A DNA stretch of 64,000 bases from Sphingobacterium spiritivorum (GTDB taxonomy: Bacteria > Bacteroidota > Bacteroidia > Sphingobacteriales > Sphingobacteriaceae). The position numbers were made by a program, and so were the translations under genes. The notes under the pieces are model-generated. The model was not told the origin of the DNA. It was given only the letters and a program-made list of their open reading frames with translations, and did not search any database. The DNA lies in NCBI RefSeq assembly GCF_016725325.1, contig NZ_CP068083.1, forward strand, positions 4,154,001 through 4,218,000, in the 5' to 3' direction. Shown in pieces: positions 8,340 to 15,415 of the stretch. Each line of letters begins with the position of its first letter. Position 1 is the stretch's first letter.

Positions 8340-8724
8340 CACTTTTATCGAGGCAGCCGAAGATTGCCCGGTCAAAAGCGGCACAATTCCTTCGCAAAGA
8401 GGAAATAAACCAACTGTTGCTCAGCAGCAACTTGATCTTATTCGCACCCATCCTTACACCTATACTTCGGATGATGTACTTTACTGGTTATATGCAGATA
8501 AAAATGGCTTTGAAAGGAGTGATTTTTCTGCGAGAACAGATTTTTTCAGCAAAGGGCAGGCATGTATGCGTGCTTCCCCATTGGCAAAAGTCTTTGGATG
8601 GGGTATACATTTTGATGAATCTGGAAAAATGGCGGTATACGGAATAGAAACACAAGCTTACAAAGAACTGTCAGAGGATACTGCATTACAGCATACACGT
8701 GCTATGCGGAGTAAAAGGGCTTAA
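8311..8724 (+). CDS. DUF6157 family protein
   Basis: Uncharacterised 137-residue protein that begins MKTYTTNYFNTFIEAAEDCP, the form in which I know DUF6157 proteins. It has no signal peptide or membrane segment. Middle residues (YTYTSDDVLYWLYADKNG, then FFSKGQACMRASPLAKVFGWGIHF) look like a compact soluble fold. The start overlaps the end of the WYL gene by 29 bp in another frame, and no later ATG would preserve the family N terminus. The function is unknown; translational coupling to the regulator suggests a related role. Confidence 0.8.
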   Translation: MKTYTTNYFNTFIEAAEDCPVKSGTIPSQRGNKPTVAQQQLDLIRTHPYTYTSDDVLYWLYADKNGFERSDFSARTDFFSKGQACMRASPLAKVFGWGIHFDESGKMAVYGIETQAYKELSEDTALQHTRAMRSKRA

Positions 8725-8729
8725 CCTGG

Positions 8730-8969
8730 TTATTTGAGGAGCATTACCTCTTTTATCTGAATAATTTCTTTCAGCAAAGGTTTTTTACCATCGGCCAGTA
8801 AATGTTCATGCAGAGGAGAGGGAACAAATAACTTGAAATTCTTACGGTCTACTTTCACATTAAATATGCATCCGTGCGTGATATGCTTATCATCTACCAC
8901 CAGAGAAAGATCGGTCACTACCTGAGAAGCGAGTCCTGCCTGATTGATCAGCTTTAAGAATTGTTCCAT
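8730..8969 (-). CDS. Small conserved-looking protein, function unknown
   Basis: A 79-residue soluble protein (MEQFLKLINQAGLASQVVTD at the start), mixed alpha/beta in appearance, ending in a hydrophobic-charged strand. It carries no signal or membrane helix, and I do not recognise a family. An exact -7 element (TATGTTTG at 8987-8980) stands 10 nt before the ATG, which supports a real gene with a very short leader. It is convergent with DUF6157 and divergent from dinB. Confidence 0.6.
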   Translation of the reverse strand: MEQFLKLINQAGLASQVVTDLSLVVDDKHITHGCIFNVKVDRKNFKLFVPSPLHEHLLADGKKPLLKEIIQIKEVMLLK

Positions 8970-8979
8970 GATTTTTTTA

Positions 8980-8987
8980 CAAACATA
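8980..8987 (-). promoter_or_regulatory. -7 promoter element for the 79-residue gene
   Basis: TATGTTTG on the minus strand, exact consensus, 10 nt before the ATG. Confidence 0.45.
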
Positions 8988-9012
8988 AGTTTTTTCAATA
9001 ATATTTTAGGGC

Positions 9013-9020
9013 TAATTTTG
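9013..9020 (+). promoter_or_regulatory. -7 promoter element for dinB
   Basis: TAATTTTG, an exact TAnnTTTG match, 41 nt before the TTG start at 9062. Confidence 0.5.
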
Positions 9021-9061
9021 CTTAGCTACTTATGCTTACTATGGTTTTGTCTTAAAACAAT

Positions 9062-10141
9062 TTGGAAACCCAACGCAAAATAATTCATTTGGATATGGAT
9101 GCATTTTATGCTTCTGTAGAGCAACGGGACTTTCCTGCATTGCGGGGAAAGCCGCTTGCAGTTGGCGGATCTCCGGATGGGCGGGGAGTCGTGGCGACCG
9201 CAAGTTATGAAGCCAGAAAATACGGTGTTAAATCTGCTATGCCCTCCCGACAGGCGCTACAGTTATGTCCCGAACTGATCTTTACACATCCCCGCTTTGA
9301 TGTATATAAAGAAGTATCACAACAGATCAGACAAATTTTTCTTCGGTATACGGATTTAATCGAGCCGCTTTCTCTGGATGAAGCTTATCTGGACGTAACG
9401 GAAGATAAACAAGGTATAGGATCCGCCATAGATATAGCCAAACAGATCAAAAAGGAGATTCAGGAAGAGCTAAACCTGACAGTATCCGCTGGTGTGTCGG
9501 TCAATAAATTTGTCGCTAAAATAGCTTCCGATATGAATAAACCGGATGGACTGACGTTTATAGGACCTTCAAAAGTGGTAGTCTTTATGGAACGTTTGCC
9601 TATTGAAAAATTCTTTGGTGTTGGTAAAGTAACGGCCTCAAAGATGAAAAAGTTGGGAATACACACAGGCGCAGATATGAAACAGTGGACGGAAGAAGCT
9701 CTGCTCAGACATTTTGGTAAAACAGGTAAGTTTTTCTACAATATTGTTCGTGGTATTGACAATCGACCGGTACAGCCTAACAGGCAAACAAAATCTATAA
9801 GTGTGGAAGATACCTTTGCTCAGGATATTGCAGATATACAGTTTCTGGAAGATATTCTGAAAGAGTTGTCTGCACGTCTTGTTAAACGATTGAATGCAAA
9901 AGAGCTCACAGGTAAGACTGTTACCTTAAAAGTTAAATTTTCTGATTTTACCCAGGCGACACGTAGCATGACATTTTTAAAGGCTGTGACAGGTGAGGAG
10001 GCACTCTATCAGATCGCTGCTGAGCTTCTGAATAAAGTCTCACTGATTGAAATGAAAGTGCGCTTACTGGGAGTAGGAGTATCCAATTTTACAGGTGAAG
10101 ATCCAGACCAGCAGCTAAACAGACAGTTAACACTGTTTTAA
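9062..10141 (+). CDS. dinB: DNA polymerase IV (Y family), TTG start
   Basis: Error-prone translesion polymerase of 359 residues. The catalytic carboxylates are visible in HLDMDAFYASVEQ (Asp11) and SLDEAYLDV (Asp106, Glu107). The helix-hairpin-helix region FFGVGKVTASKMKKLG follows near residue 180, and the little-finger domain makes up the C-terminal third. It ends QLTLF, a possible beta-clamp binding peptide of QLxLF type. The start is TTG: an in-frame TAA stands three codons upstream at 9053-9055, no ATG or GTG lies between, and the first in-frame ATG is already inside the active site. Confidence 0.95.
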   Translation: METQRKIIHLDMDAFYASVEQRDFPALRGKPLAVGGSPDGRGVVATASYEARKYGVKSAMPSRQALQLCPELIFTHPRFDVYKEVSQQIRQIFLRYTDLIEPLSLDEAYLDVTEDKQGIGSAIDIAKQIKKEIQEELNLTVSAGVSVNKFVAKIASDMNKPDGLTFIGPSKVVVFMERLPIEKFFGVGKVTASKMKKLGIHTGADMKQWTEEALLRHFGKTGKFFYNIVRGIDNRPVQPNRQTKSISVEDTFAQDIADIQFLEDILKELSARLVKRLNAKELTGKTVTLKVKFSDFTQATRSMTFLKAVTGEEALYQIAAELLNKVSLIEMKVRLLGVGVSNFTGEDPDQQLNRQLTLF

Positions 10142-10205
10142 AATGCGGTATGCACTTGCTGAAAACAGAGGTACAGAATAAAGGTAAGTTTACGACCTTG
10201 CTTAT

Positions 10206-10247
10206 GTATCTGTATTAGTTTAATTTGTATCTGTATTAGTTTAATTC
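10206..10247. repeat. 21-bp tandem duplication over the yqgE stop codon
   Basis: Two adjacent copies of GTATCTGTATTAGTTTAATT plus one base (10206-10226 and 10227-10247), differing only at the last base. The second copy holds the yqgE stop and its last three codons; the first is an untranslated duplicate. Confidence 0.85.
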
Positions 10248-10805
10248 CGGTGATTGTGGAAAATTAGCGACATGAGCATATTTCTGACCCATACTGATCA
10301 GTGCCTGTTTCCACAAATCCTCTCCATCGGTAATAAATGTGAGATCTTTATTGAATTTATTATCTACAGCCCAGCTGTTTTCTTTAATCTCGCGATCCAG
10401 CTGATAAGGACTCCATCCGGAATATCCGATAAAAAATTTCACTTCATCAGATGTTATTTTTTCTTCTTTCGCTAATTTAAGTACCAATTCTATATCTCCA
10501 CCCCAATATACATCATCAATGATATGCTCACCACTGAGCAGCAGATCGTATGCTTTGTGAATAAAAAATAAAGCTTCACATTCCACAGGGCCTCCCAGAT
10601 AAATCGGAAAGTCAGCTTCCCGTTCTACATCCTGAAATACATCAGACAACATAAGTTGGGTGCGTTGATTTAATATGAAACCAACTGTTCCGTTGCTCTC
10701 ATTATGATCCGCTAATAAGATGACAGATCGTTTAAAATTCTGATCAAGCATAAAGGGTTCGGAAACCAATAGACTACCTTTCTGCGGTTGTAGTTCATTA
10801 AACAT
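10236..10805 (-). CDS. YqgE/AlgH family protein
   Basis: A soluble 189-residue protein of the YqgE/AlgH family (UPF0301); it has been linked to regulation of alginate and other processes, but its molecular role is unclear. The family hallmark is present: KGSLLVSEPFMLDQNFKRSV at the start, GFILNQRT, YLGGPVE and GYSGWSPYQLDREI. The frame is open 25 codons further upstream, but I place the start at 10805, because family members begin close to KGSLL and the ATG there has the good ribosome site GAAAGGAGATAAAGCT. Confidence 0.92.
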   Translation of the reverse strand: MFNELQPQKGSLLVSEPFMLDQNFKRSVILLADHNESNGTVGFILNQRTQLMLSDVFQDVEREADFPIYLGGPVECEALFFIHKAYDLLLSGEHIIDDVYWGGDIELVLKLAKEEKITSDEVKFFIGYSGWSPYQLDREIKENSWAVDNKFNKDLTFITDGEDLWKQALISMGQKYAHVANFPQSPELN

Positions 10806-10910
10806 AGCTTTATCTCCTTTCTTTGTGATAAATATAGTAATTAAGAGAAATATATGTCTTGAAAAAATCAATAAATACATTAAGGAGATAAAAAAGGAGC
10901 ACTTTTTTAG

Positions 10911-10918
10911 TAAGTTTG
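10911..10918 (+). promoter_or_regulatory. -7 promoter element for pdxH-nuoCD
   Basis: TAAGTTTG, exact consensus, 22 nt before the pdxH ATG. Confidence 0.55.
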
Positions 10919-10940
10919 CACATAGACAACTATTCCTATC

Positions 10941-11594
10941 ATGTCAATAATACATAAAGATATAGCAGCGATACGGGTGGATTATACGCTGAATGAATTG
11001 TCAGAAGATCAGGTTAATGCAGATCCTCTTGCACAATTTGAAAAATGGTTTAATGAAGCGCTACATGCTGAAGTAATGGAGCCAAATGCCATGTCATTAG
11101 CGACTGTTTCTGCAGAAGGTTTTCCTTCTTCCAGAATTGTATTGCTGAAAGATCTGAAGGATAACGGATTTAGTTTTTTTACTAATTATCAGAGCCGTAA
11201 GGGAAATGAAGTAGTAGAAAATTGTCATGTTGCACTTTTATTCTTTTGGCCTGAGCTCCAAAGGCAGGTCAGAATTGAAGGTTTAATAGAAAAACTTCCT
11301 TCATCAGATTCTGACGAATATTTTGCATCCAGACCGAAAGGCAGTCAAATTGGAGCCGTTGCTTCTCCGCAGAGTAAAACGATTCCCAACAGAGCTTATC
11401 TGGAAAGTAAGGTGGATGAGTTGAACAGTCAGTATGCTGACCAGGATGCTGTGGACAGACCACAACACTGGGGTGGATATCTGGTGCGCCCTGTAGCTGT
11501 TGAATTCTGGCAGGGAAGAAGCAGCAGACTGCATGACCGATTGTTGTATAGTAAAGTTTCCGATTCCTGGAAAATTACACGTTTAGCTCCTTAA
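10941..11594 (+). CDS. pdxH: Pyridoxamine 5'-phosphate oxidase
   Basis: FMN enzyme that oxidises pyridoxine or pyridoxamine 5'-phosphate to pyridoxal 5'-phosphate. The 217 residues match the family: MSLATVSAEGFPSSRIVLLKD binds FMN phosphate, FFTNYQSRKGNE and FFWPELQRQVRIEG follow, and the C terminus carries the PNPOx motif VEFWQGRSSRLHDR and the end ITRLAP. nuoC begins two bases after its stop, so vitamin B6 synthesis and two complex I subunits share one message here. No functional link is known to me. Confidence 0.96.
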   Translation: MSIIHKDIAAIRVDYTLNELSEDQVNADPLAQFEKWFNEALHAEVMEPNAMSLATVSAEGFPSSRIVLLKDLKDNGFSFFTNYQSRKGNEVVENCHVALLFFWPELQRQVRIEGLIEKLPSSDSDEYFASRPKGSQIGAVASPQSKTIPNRAYLESKVDELNSQYADQDAVDRPQHWGGYLVRPVAVEFWQGRSSRLHDRLLYSKVSDSWKITRLAP

Positions 11595-11596
11595 AA

Positions 11597-12091
11597 ATGA
11601 CCTTTGAAGATATTAAAGCATTGCTGATACGCCAGTTTGACGGAGCAGTAATTGTAAAAGAACAGGCTACAGGTCTGCAACCAGCCTTATATATTATGCC
11701 CGAAAATCTGATTGAAGTATGTCAGTTTCTTCGGGATTGTTCAGATACGTATTTTGATTTTCTATCTAATATTACAGCAGTAGATGATTTTCCTGCGGAT
11801 ACCTTTACTGTCGTTTATCATTTAGCCTCTATTCCGCATCAACTTCAGCTGACTCTGAAGACAGAATTGACGGCAAGCCGGGATCTGGAAATTCTGCCTT
11901 CTCTGCCTTCGGTATCTGCAGTTTGGAAAACAGCTGAATGGCATGAGCGTGAAGCATTCGATCTGATGGGAATATTTTTTACAGATCATCCAGATCTCCG
12001 AAGAATTTTGCTTCCTGATGACTGGGAAGGATTTCCATTACGCAAAGATTACCAGGATCCCGAGCAGTATCATGGTATTAATATCAATTAA
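11597..12091 (+). CDS. nuoC: NADH-quinone oxidoreductase subunit C
   Basis: Peripheral-arm subunit of respiratory complex I (30-kDa family), 164 residues. The diagnostic segment is at the C terminus: EWHEREAFDLMGIFFTDHPDLRRILLPDDWEGFPLRKDY. It follows pdxH by 2 bp and precedes nuoD by 17 bp. The remaining nuo genes are not next to it: nuoA and nuoB do not precede it and nuoE does not follow nuoD within this window. Confidence 0.94.
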   Translation: MTFEDIKALLIRQFDGAVIVKEQATGLQPALYIMPENLIEVCQFLRDCSDTYFDFLSNITAVDDFPADTFTVVYHLASIPHQLQLTLKTELTASRDLEILPSLPSVSAVWKTAEWHEREAFDLMGIFFTDHPDLRRILLPDDWEGFPLRKDYQDPEQYHGININ

Positions 12092-12108
12092 CTCTCTCTT
12101 TTGATTCA

Positions 12109-13305
12109 ATGACAAACGACGTATATAATCAGGCATTTACAAATTATCAAAACAGGATAGCAGCTATCGGTTCTCAGGAGATGGTAATCAATATGGGACC
12201 TCAACACCCTTCCACCCACGGTGTGTTGCGACTCGAACTGATCACTGACGGAGAAATTGTTAAAGATATTATCCCTCATCTGGGTTATTTGCATCGTTGT
12301 TTTGACAAACATGCTGAATCTATCAATTATACCAAAACTATACCTTTTACAGATCGTCTGGATTATCTGGCTTCTATGAATAACAGCCATGCATATGTAA
12401 TGGGGGTAGAACGTATGCTGGGACTGGATACTAGAATTCCTAAGCGTGTAGAGTATATACGTGTGTTGGTTTGCGAGTTAAACCGTATTGCCTCACATCT
12501 TATAGCAATAGGTACCTATGGTATTGATATAGGTGCATTTACACCGTTTATGTGGTGTTTTCGGGATCGCGAACATATTATGAATATGCTGGAGTGGGCT
12601 TCAGGTTCACGCATGTTGTATAATTATATCTGGATAGGAGGGCTCTTTTATGATCTTCCTGTGGGATTCGAAGAGCGTTGCACTGAATTCGTAGAGTATT
12701 TCAAGCCTAAATTGACCGAGCTGGATGAGTTATTAACTCAAAATCAGATCTTTATTTCAAGAACTGCTAATATCGGGGCTCTTCCGGCTGATGTAGCCAT
12801 TAATTATGGATGTTCCGGACCAATGTTGCGGGCTTCAGGTATAAAGTGGGATTTGAGGAGAGCTGACGGATATTCTGTATATCCTGAATTAGAATTTGAT
12901 ATTCCCGTCGGGAAGGGAGAAATGGGACAATTAGGAGATTGCTGGGATCGGTATAAGGTGAGAGTGGATGAGATAAAAGAATCGGTACATATTGTTAAAC
13001 AGTGTCTGGAGCGTCTTCAAAAAGATTTTCCGCGTACAACAGATTTTGATCCCCGTGCATTAGTTCCCAAGAAAGTGAATATAAAAGCACAGGATTATTA
13101 TGTAAGGGCCGAAAACCCCAAAGGTGAATTAGGGTTCTATTTTGTGGCGCAGGATAAATCTGATATTCCCAAACGTGTTAAATCAAGAGGACCCAGTTTT
13201 AATAATTTGTCCGTATTACCTGAATTAGGGAAGGGAGTATTGATTGCGGATTTGATTGCGATCTTAGGGTCAATTGATATTGTGCTTGGAGAAGTCGATA
13301 GATAA
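12109..13305 (+). CDS. nuoD: NADH-quinone oxidoreductase subunit D
   Basis: The 49-kDa subunit of complex I, which with NuoB forms the quinone-binding chamber. The 398 residues are full length. They show NMGPQHPSTHGVLRL (the beta-hairpin with the quinone-site histidine), LGYLHRCFDKHAE, the conserved ANIGALPADVAINYG-like stretch, GSGPMLRASG replaced by CSGPMLRASG, and the C-terminal IAILGSIDIVLGEVDR ending. No damage is seen. It is the last gene of the pdxH-nuoC-nuoD unit; the next plus-strand signal is an independent promoter. Confidence 0.96.
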   Translation: MTNDVYNQAFTNYQNRIAAIGSQEMVINMGPQHPSTHGVLRLELITDGEIVKDIIPHLGYLHRCFDKHAESINYTKTIPFTDRLDYLASMNNSHAYVMGVERMLGLDTRIPKRVEYIRVLVCELNRIASHLIAIGTYGIDIGAFTPFMWCFRDREHIMNMLEWASGSRMLYNYIWIGGLFYDLPVGFEERCTEFVEYFKPKLTELDELLTQNQIFISRTANIGALPADVAINYGCSGPMLRASGIKWDLRRADGYSVYPELEFDIPVGKGEMGQLGDCWDRYKVRVDEIKESVHIVKQCLERLQKDFPRTTDFDPRALVPKKVNIKAQDYYVRAENPKGELGFYFVAQDKSDIPKRVKSRGPSFNNLSVLPELGKGVLIADLIAILGSIDIVLGEVDR

Positions 13306-13334
13306 TTGAAACATGCAAAAAAATGCAAAAATAT

Positions 13335-13365
13335 TTTGTGTTTAGTGTTTCAACACTTATATTTG
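13335..13365 (+). promoter_or_regulatory. Orphan -33/-7 promoter with a palindrome in the spacer
   Basis: TTTTG at 13334-13338, a 19-nt spacer, and TATATTTG at 13358-13365: a perfect fit to the Bacteroidota consensus. The spacer contains the inverted repeat AGTGTT-TC-AACACT (13344-13357), a possible operator. No plus-strand protein gene follows for 2 kb. Confidence 0.55.
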
Positions 13366-13369
13366 TAGT

Positions 13370-13436
13370 CTCATAATTTAAGTTTATAATTGGTTAATAG
13401 AAAGTTCGCAACCGCTCGGTTTGCGGACTTTTTTAT
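13370..13436 (+). ncRNA. Candidate small RNA of about 65 nt
   Basis: Inferred transcript between the promoter at 13335-13365 and the hairpin at 13402-13430, which is followed by six T. It has an AU-rich 5' part without a start codon that leads to a usable frame, and a strong 3' hairpin (AAGTTCGCAA pairing with TTGCGGACTT, extended by CCG/CGG). It could instead be a decayed gene remnant, or the promoter may be fortuitous and the hairpin simply the nuoD terminator. No known RNA family was recognised. Confidence 0.4.
13402..13436 (+). terminator. Intrinsic terminator after nuoD / candidate RNA
   Basis: A stem of ten pairs (13402-13411 with 13421-13430, one G-U pair), which can be extended by a bulge to a GCUC loop, then TTTTTT. 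It ends the nuoD transcript, the small candidate RNA, or both. The rest of the 334-bp gap up to 13577 shows nothing I can name. Confidence 0.85.
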
Positions 13437-13577
13437 TTTATACAAACCAAATAGCAGACATTGTCTTGTTATAGATCACATGCCTAAAATCAGCGATAGG
13501 ATTTCAAGAGCTTCATCTGATAGCAATAGTTTCCTTTGAAAGAGTTAAGACACAGTGGTAAAATCAAATTATAAGCA

Positions 13578-13613
13578 CAAAAAAAATGAGATATCTGTTT
13601 ACAGATACCTCAT
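13578..13613 (-). terminator. Intrinsic terminator of the barrel-protein gene
   Basis: Twelve-pair stem between 13586-13597 (ATGAGATATCTG) and 13602-13613 (CAGATACCTCAT), loop of four bases, followed on the minus strand by a run of T. Confidence 0.85.
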
Positions 13614-13639
13614 CTCCGTTTGTTTGTTAATATTAAGTA

Positions 13640-14224
13640 TTAAAAGTGGAATTGTACGCCGATTGTAGGTGCTAAAGAATTTGCATCCAAACCGAATGTA
13701 TTTGTTTTCACTTTTGTATCTGTCGCAATGTTTTCGACCTGACCATGATTATAGTACAAACCTCTTACTTTAAATTCGATTCCGATTTTAGAAGTAGGGA
13801 AGTATGCAAAACCTGGTGCTACTTCAACTCCGTAATTTGTAGTTTTGTTTGTTTTTACATCATCTACTTTTTGATTACCCCATGCCATTGGAACTGTTAA
13901 CTGTCCGAAGAACTTAACTGGTCCTTCACCCAGGTAATAACGTCCGTATGGAGCAACTTTGAAAGCATCATTTACATTTTCAGTTGTTGTTTCTGATTTG
14001 TTGTATTCATAACCAATTCCTGTACCTATTGCGAAGTTGTCACTTACGAAATAACCTACTTGTGGCATAATAGAAAAGCTGCTGCTTTTGATATCTGTAT
14101 CTTGAATTTTTGAAGTAGAGAAGCCAACCTGACCTCCAACAATGAATTTACCTTTTTCTGTTTGTGCGTTAGCTGCAAATGTTAAAGCTGTAATGGCAGT
14201 TAATGTTAAGAATAATTTTTTCAT
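13640..14224 (-). CDS. Outer-membrane beta-barrel protein, porin/OmpX-like
   Basis: A 194-residue exported protein. Residues 1-20 (MKKLFLTLTAITALTFAANA, cleaved before Gln) form a signal peptide; the rest alternates polar and hydrophobic residues in strands (GKFIVGGQVGFSTS, FSIMPQVGYFVSDNFAIGTGIGY) and ends with GVQFHF, a terminal aromatic that fits outer-membrane barrel assembly. This is the small Bacteroidota barrel family usually annotated as porin-family or outer-membrane beta-barrel protein. The substrate and role are unknown. The gene is monocistronic, with a long upstream gap of 298 bp in which I see no convincing promoter or other feature. Confidence 0.88.
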   Translation of the reverse strand: MKKLFLTLTAITALTFAANAQTEKGKFIVGGQVGFSTSKIQDTDIKSSSFSIMPQVGYFVSDNFAIGTGIGYEYNKSETTTENVNDAFKVAPYGRYYLGEGPVKFFGQLTVPMAWGNQKVDDVKTNKTTNYGVEVAPGFAYFPTSKIGIEFKVRGLYYNHGQVENIATDTKVKTNTFGLDANSLAPTIGVQFHF

Positions 14225-14522
14225 GTTTACAAATTTTTAATTGTATTTTACTTATTAATAAACGATCTATTTGTGTTTACTTTCTGACCGTTTCATACTA
14301 ATAGTCAATGTTTGTGCCATTCCCAACGTGCCAGTTTTTAAAAAATTGCTTTATATAGTTGTTTTTGTCTTATTTGTCTGGTAGTCAGCCTTATATTTTT
14401 TATTAATAAATTTTTAATGATTTCTTAATGGGAGAAGTTCAGTGTTTCAAAAGTATGACATTTTGACCATTTTGATAGAAATGTCAGTTTTATGGAAATC
14501 TTGTCAGTGAATTGAGGAATGT

Positions 14523-15080
14523 TTAAACAAGCTGCAGGTGCTCAAGTATAAAGGTTCTGCGTTCATCAAGCGATACTTTGGGAACATCAATCAAGTGATA
14601 TCCATATTTCTCATAGGTCTGTTTCATATAATAATAGGTCTGCTCGGCTTCGTCCCAGGATTGTTTTCTTTCATCATCCTGTTCAAAGATATCTTTCCAG
14701 GGTGGTAAAATAAATACGTTACGATTATAGCGGTAATGTTTGGCAGCGTTCTCCATTTGAATGGGGATTGCATCACCAAGCATTTCTAAATAACACAATG
14801 TATCGGGTATTCCCCGATCAAACAGTGTAATTTGATTATAATACTGACTGTTGAAGTGGAGGAAATCTCGTACAGAGTAATCAAACATCAATTTTGCATA
14901 CGCTTGGTATTCAGCCCATGGAAGCGCCAGTCCTTTGCATTGAATCTGCTCTTTAATAATCTGGCGGGCTACTTCAGCTACTATTCGTACATCGTTTTTA
15001 AGCGTCTCTATTAAGGTAGTCTTTCCAACGCCCGGACCACCTGTAATGATGTAAAAATTATTTCTTTCAAAGGTATTCAT
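14523..15080 (-). CDS. P-loop ATPase of the AAA_28 type
   Basis: Predicted nucleotide-binding protein of 185 residues with a Walker A motif GGPGVGKTT (residues 14-22) at the very N terminus, and an LFDRGIPDTLCYLE segment near 88-101 acting as Walker B/DRG-like region. This matches the AAA_28 family (NadR/kinase-like ATPases), small proteins whose substrate is mostly unknown; a nucleoside- or NMN-kinase-like reaction is possible. A small membrane-protein frame lies 15 bp upstream on the same strand and may be cotranscribed. Confidence 0.85.
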   Translation of the reverse strand: MNTFERNNFYIITGGPGVGKTTLIETLKNDVRIVAEVARQIIKEQIQCKGLALPWAEYQAYAKLMFDYSVRDFLHFNSQYYNQITLFDRGIPDTLCYLEMLGDAIPIQMENAAKHYRYNRNVFILPPWKDIFEQDDERKQSWDEAEQTYYYMKQTYEKYGYHLIDVPKVSLDERRTFILEHLQLV

Positions 15081-15095
15081 ATAAGTTTTGCTTCT

Positions 15096-15335
15096 TTAAT
15101 AAAAGGGAGTGTTCTCTTTGATAATTTGCTCAGTGTAAACTGTATCCGGATTAGTGTTAAAAATGTTTGATTCGTATTTTATGGGAGATATACAGTTGCC
15201 AAATGGGATGGGAATTATCTGGCTATTTATCGGTTTTAATCCGTATAACAAATTGTATTTCAAAAATAATAAAAAACAGAAAATGAAGAACATAGCTATT
15301 ATCATGATTATGTCAGATATAGGATGATTAAACAA
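15096..15335 (-). CDS. Possible small membrane protein, function unknown
   Basis: A 79-residue frame whose residues 7-25 (SDIIMIIAMFFIFCFLLFL) would make one membrane helix, followed by a soluble tail with several Asn and Pro. It stands 15 bp before the P-loop ATPase gene and would be its operon partner. There is no recognisable family, and AT-rich DNA can give such frames by chance, so this is tentative. The remaining space up to 15356 shows nothing else. Confidence 0.4.
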   Translation of the reverse strand: MFNHPISDIIMIIAMFFIFCFLLFLKYNLLYGLKPINSQIIPIPFGNCISPIKYESNIFNTNPDTVYTEQIIKENTPFY

Positions 15336-15356
15336 TCGATTGCATAAATTGTGTGC

Positions 15357-15387
15357 TTGTCAGTTTAAAGAGTTTTCGTTAATATTG
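15357..15387 (+). promoter_or_regulatory. -33/-7 promoter of the fucosidase gene
   Basis: TTG at 15357-15359, 20-nt spacer, TAATATTG at 15380-15387 (seven of eight to consensus), 28 nt before the ATG. Confidence 0.45.
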
Positions 15388-15415
15388 TGATAGAGCCAAT
15401 ATAAACGCAAGTACT

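Noticed and set aside
10806..10880. N-terminal extension of YqgE
   Set aside because: The added residues are hydrophobic and lack family support; the ATG at 10805 has a strong ribosome site.
12109..13305. nuoD as a pseudogene because the operon is incomplete
   Set aside because: The frame is full length with all conserved motifs and the normal C terminus.
14225..14522. 298-bp gap upstream of the barrel-protein gene
   Set aside because: Searched for RNA genes, repeats and an exact -7 element; none was convincing, so nothing is reported.
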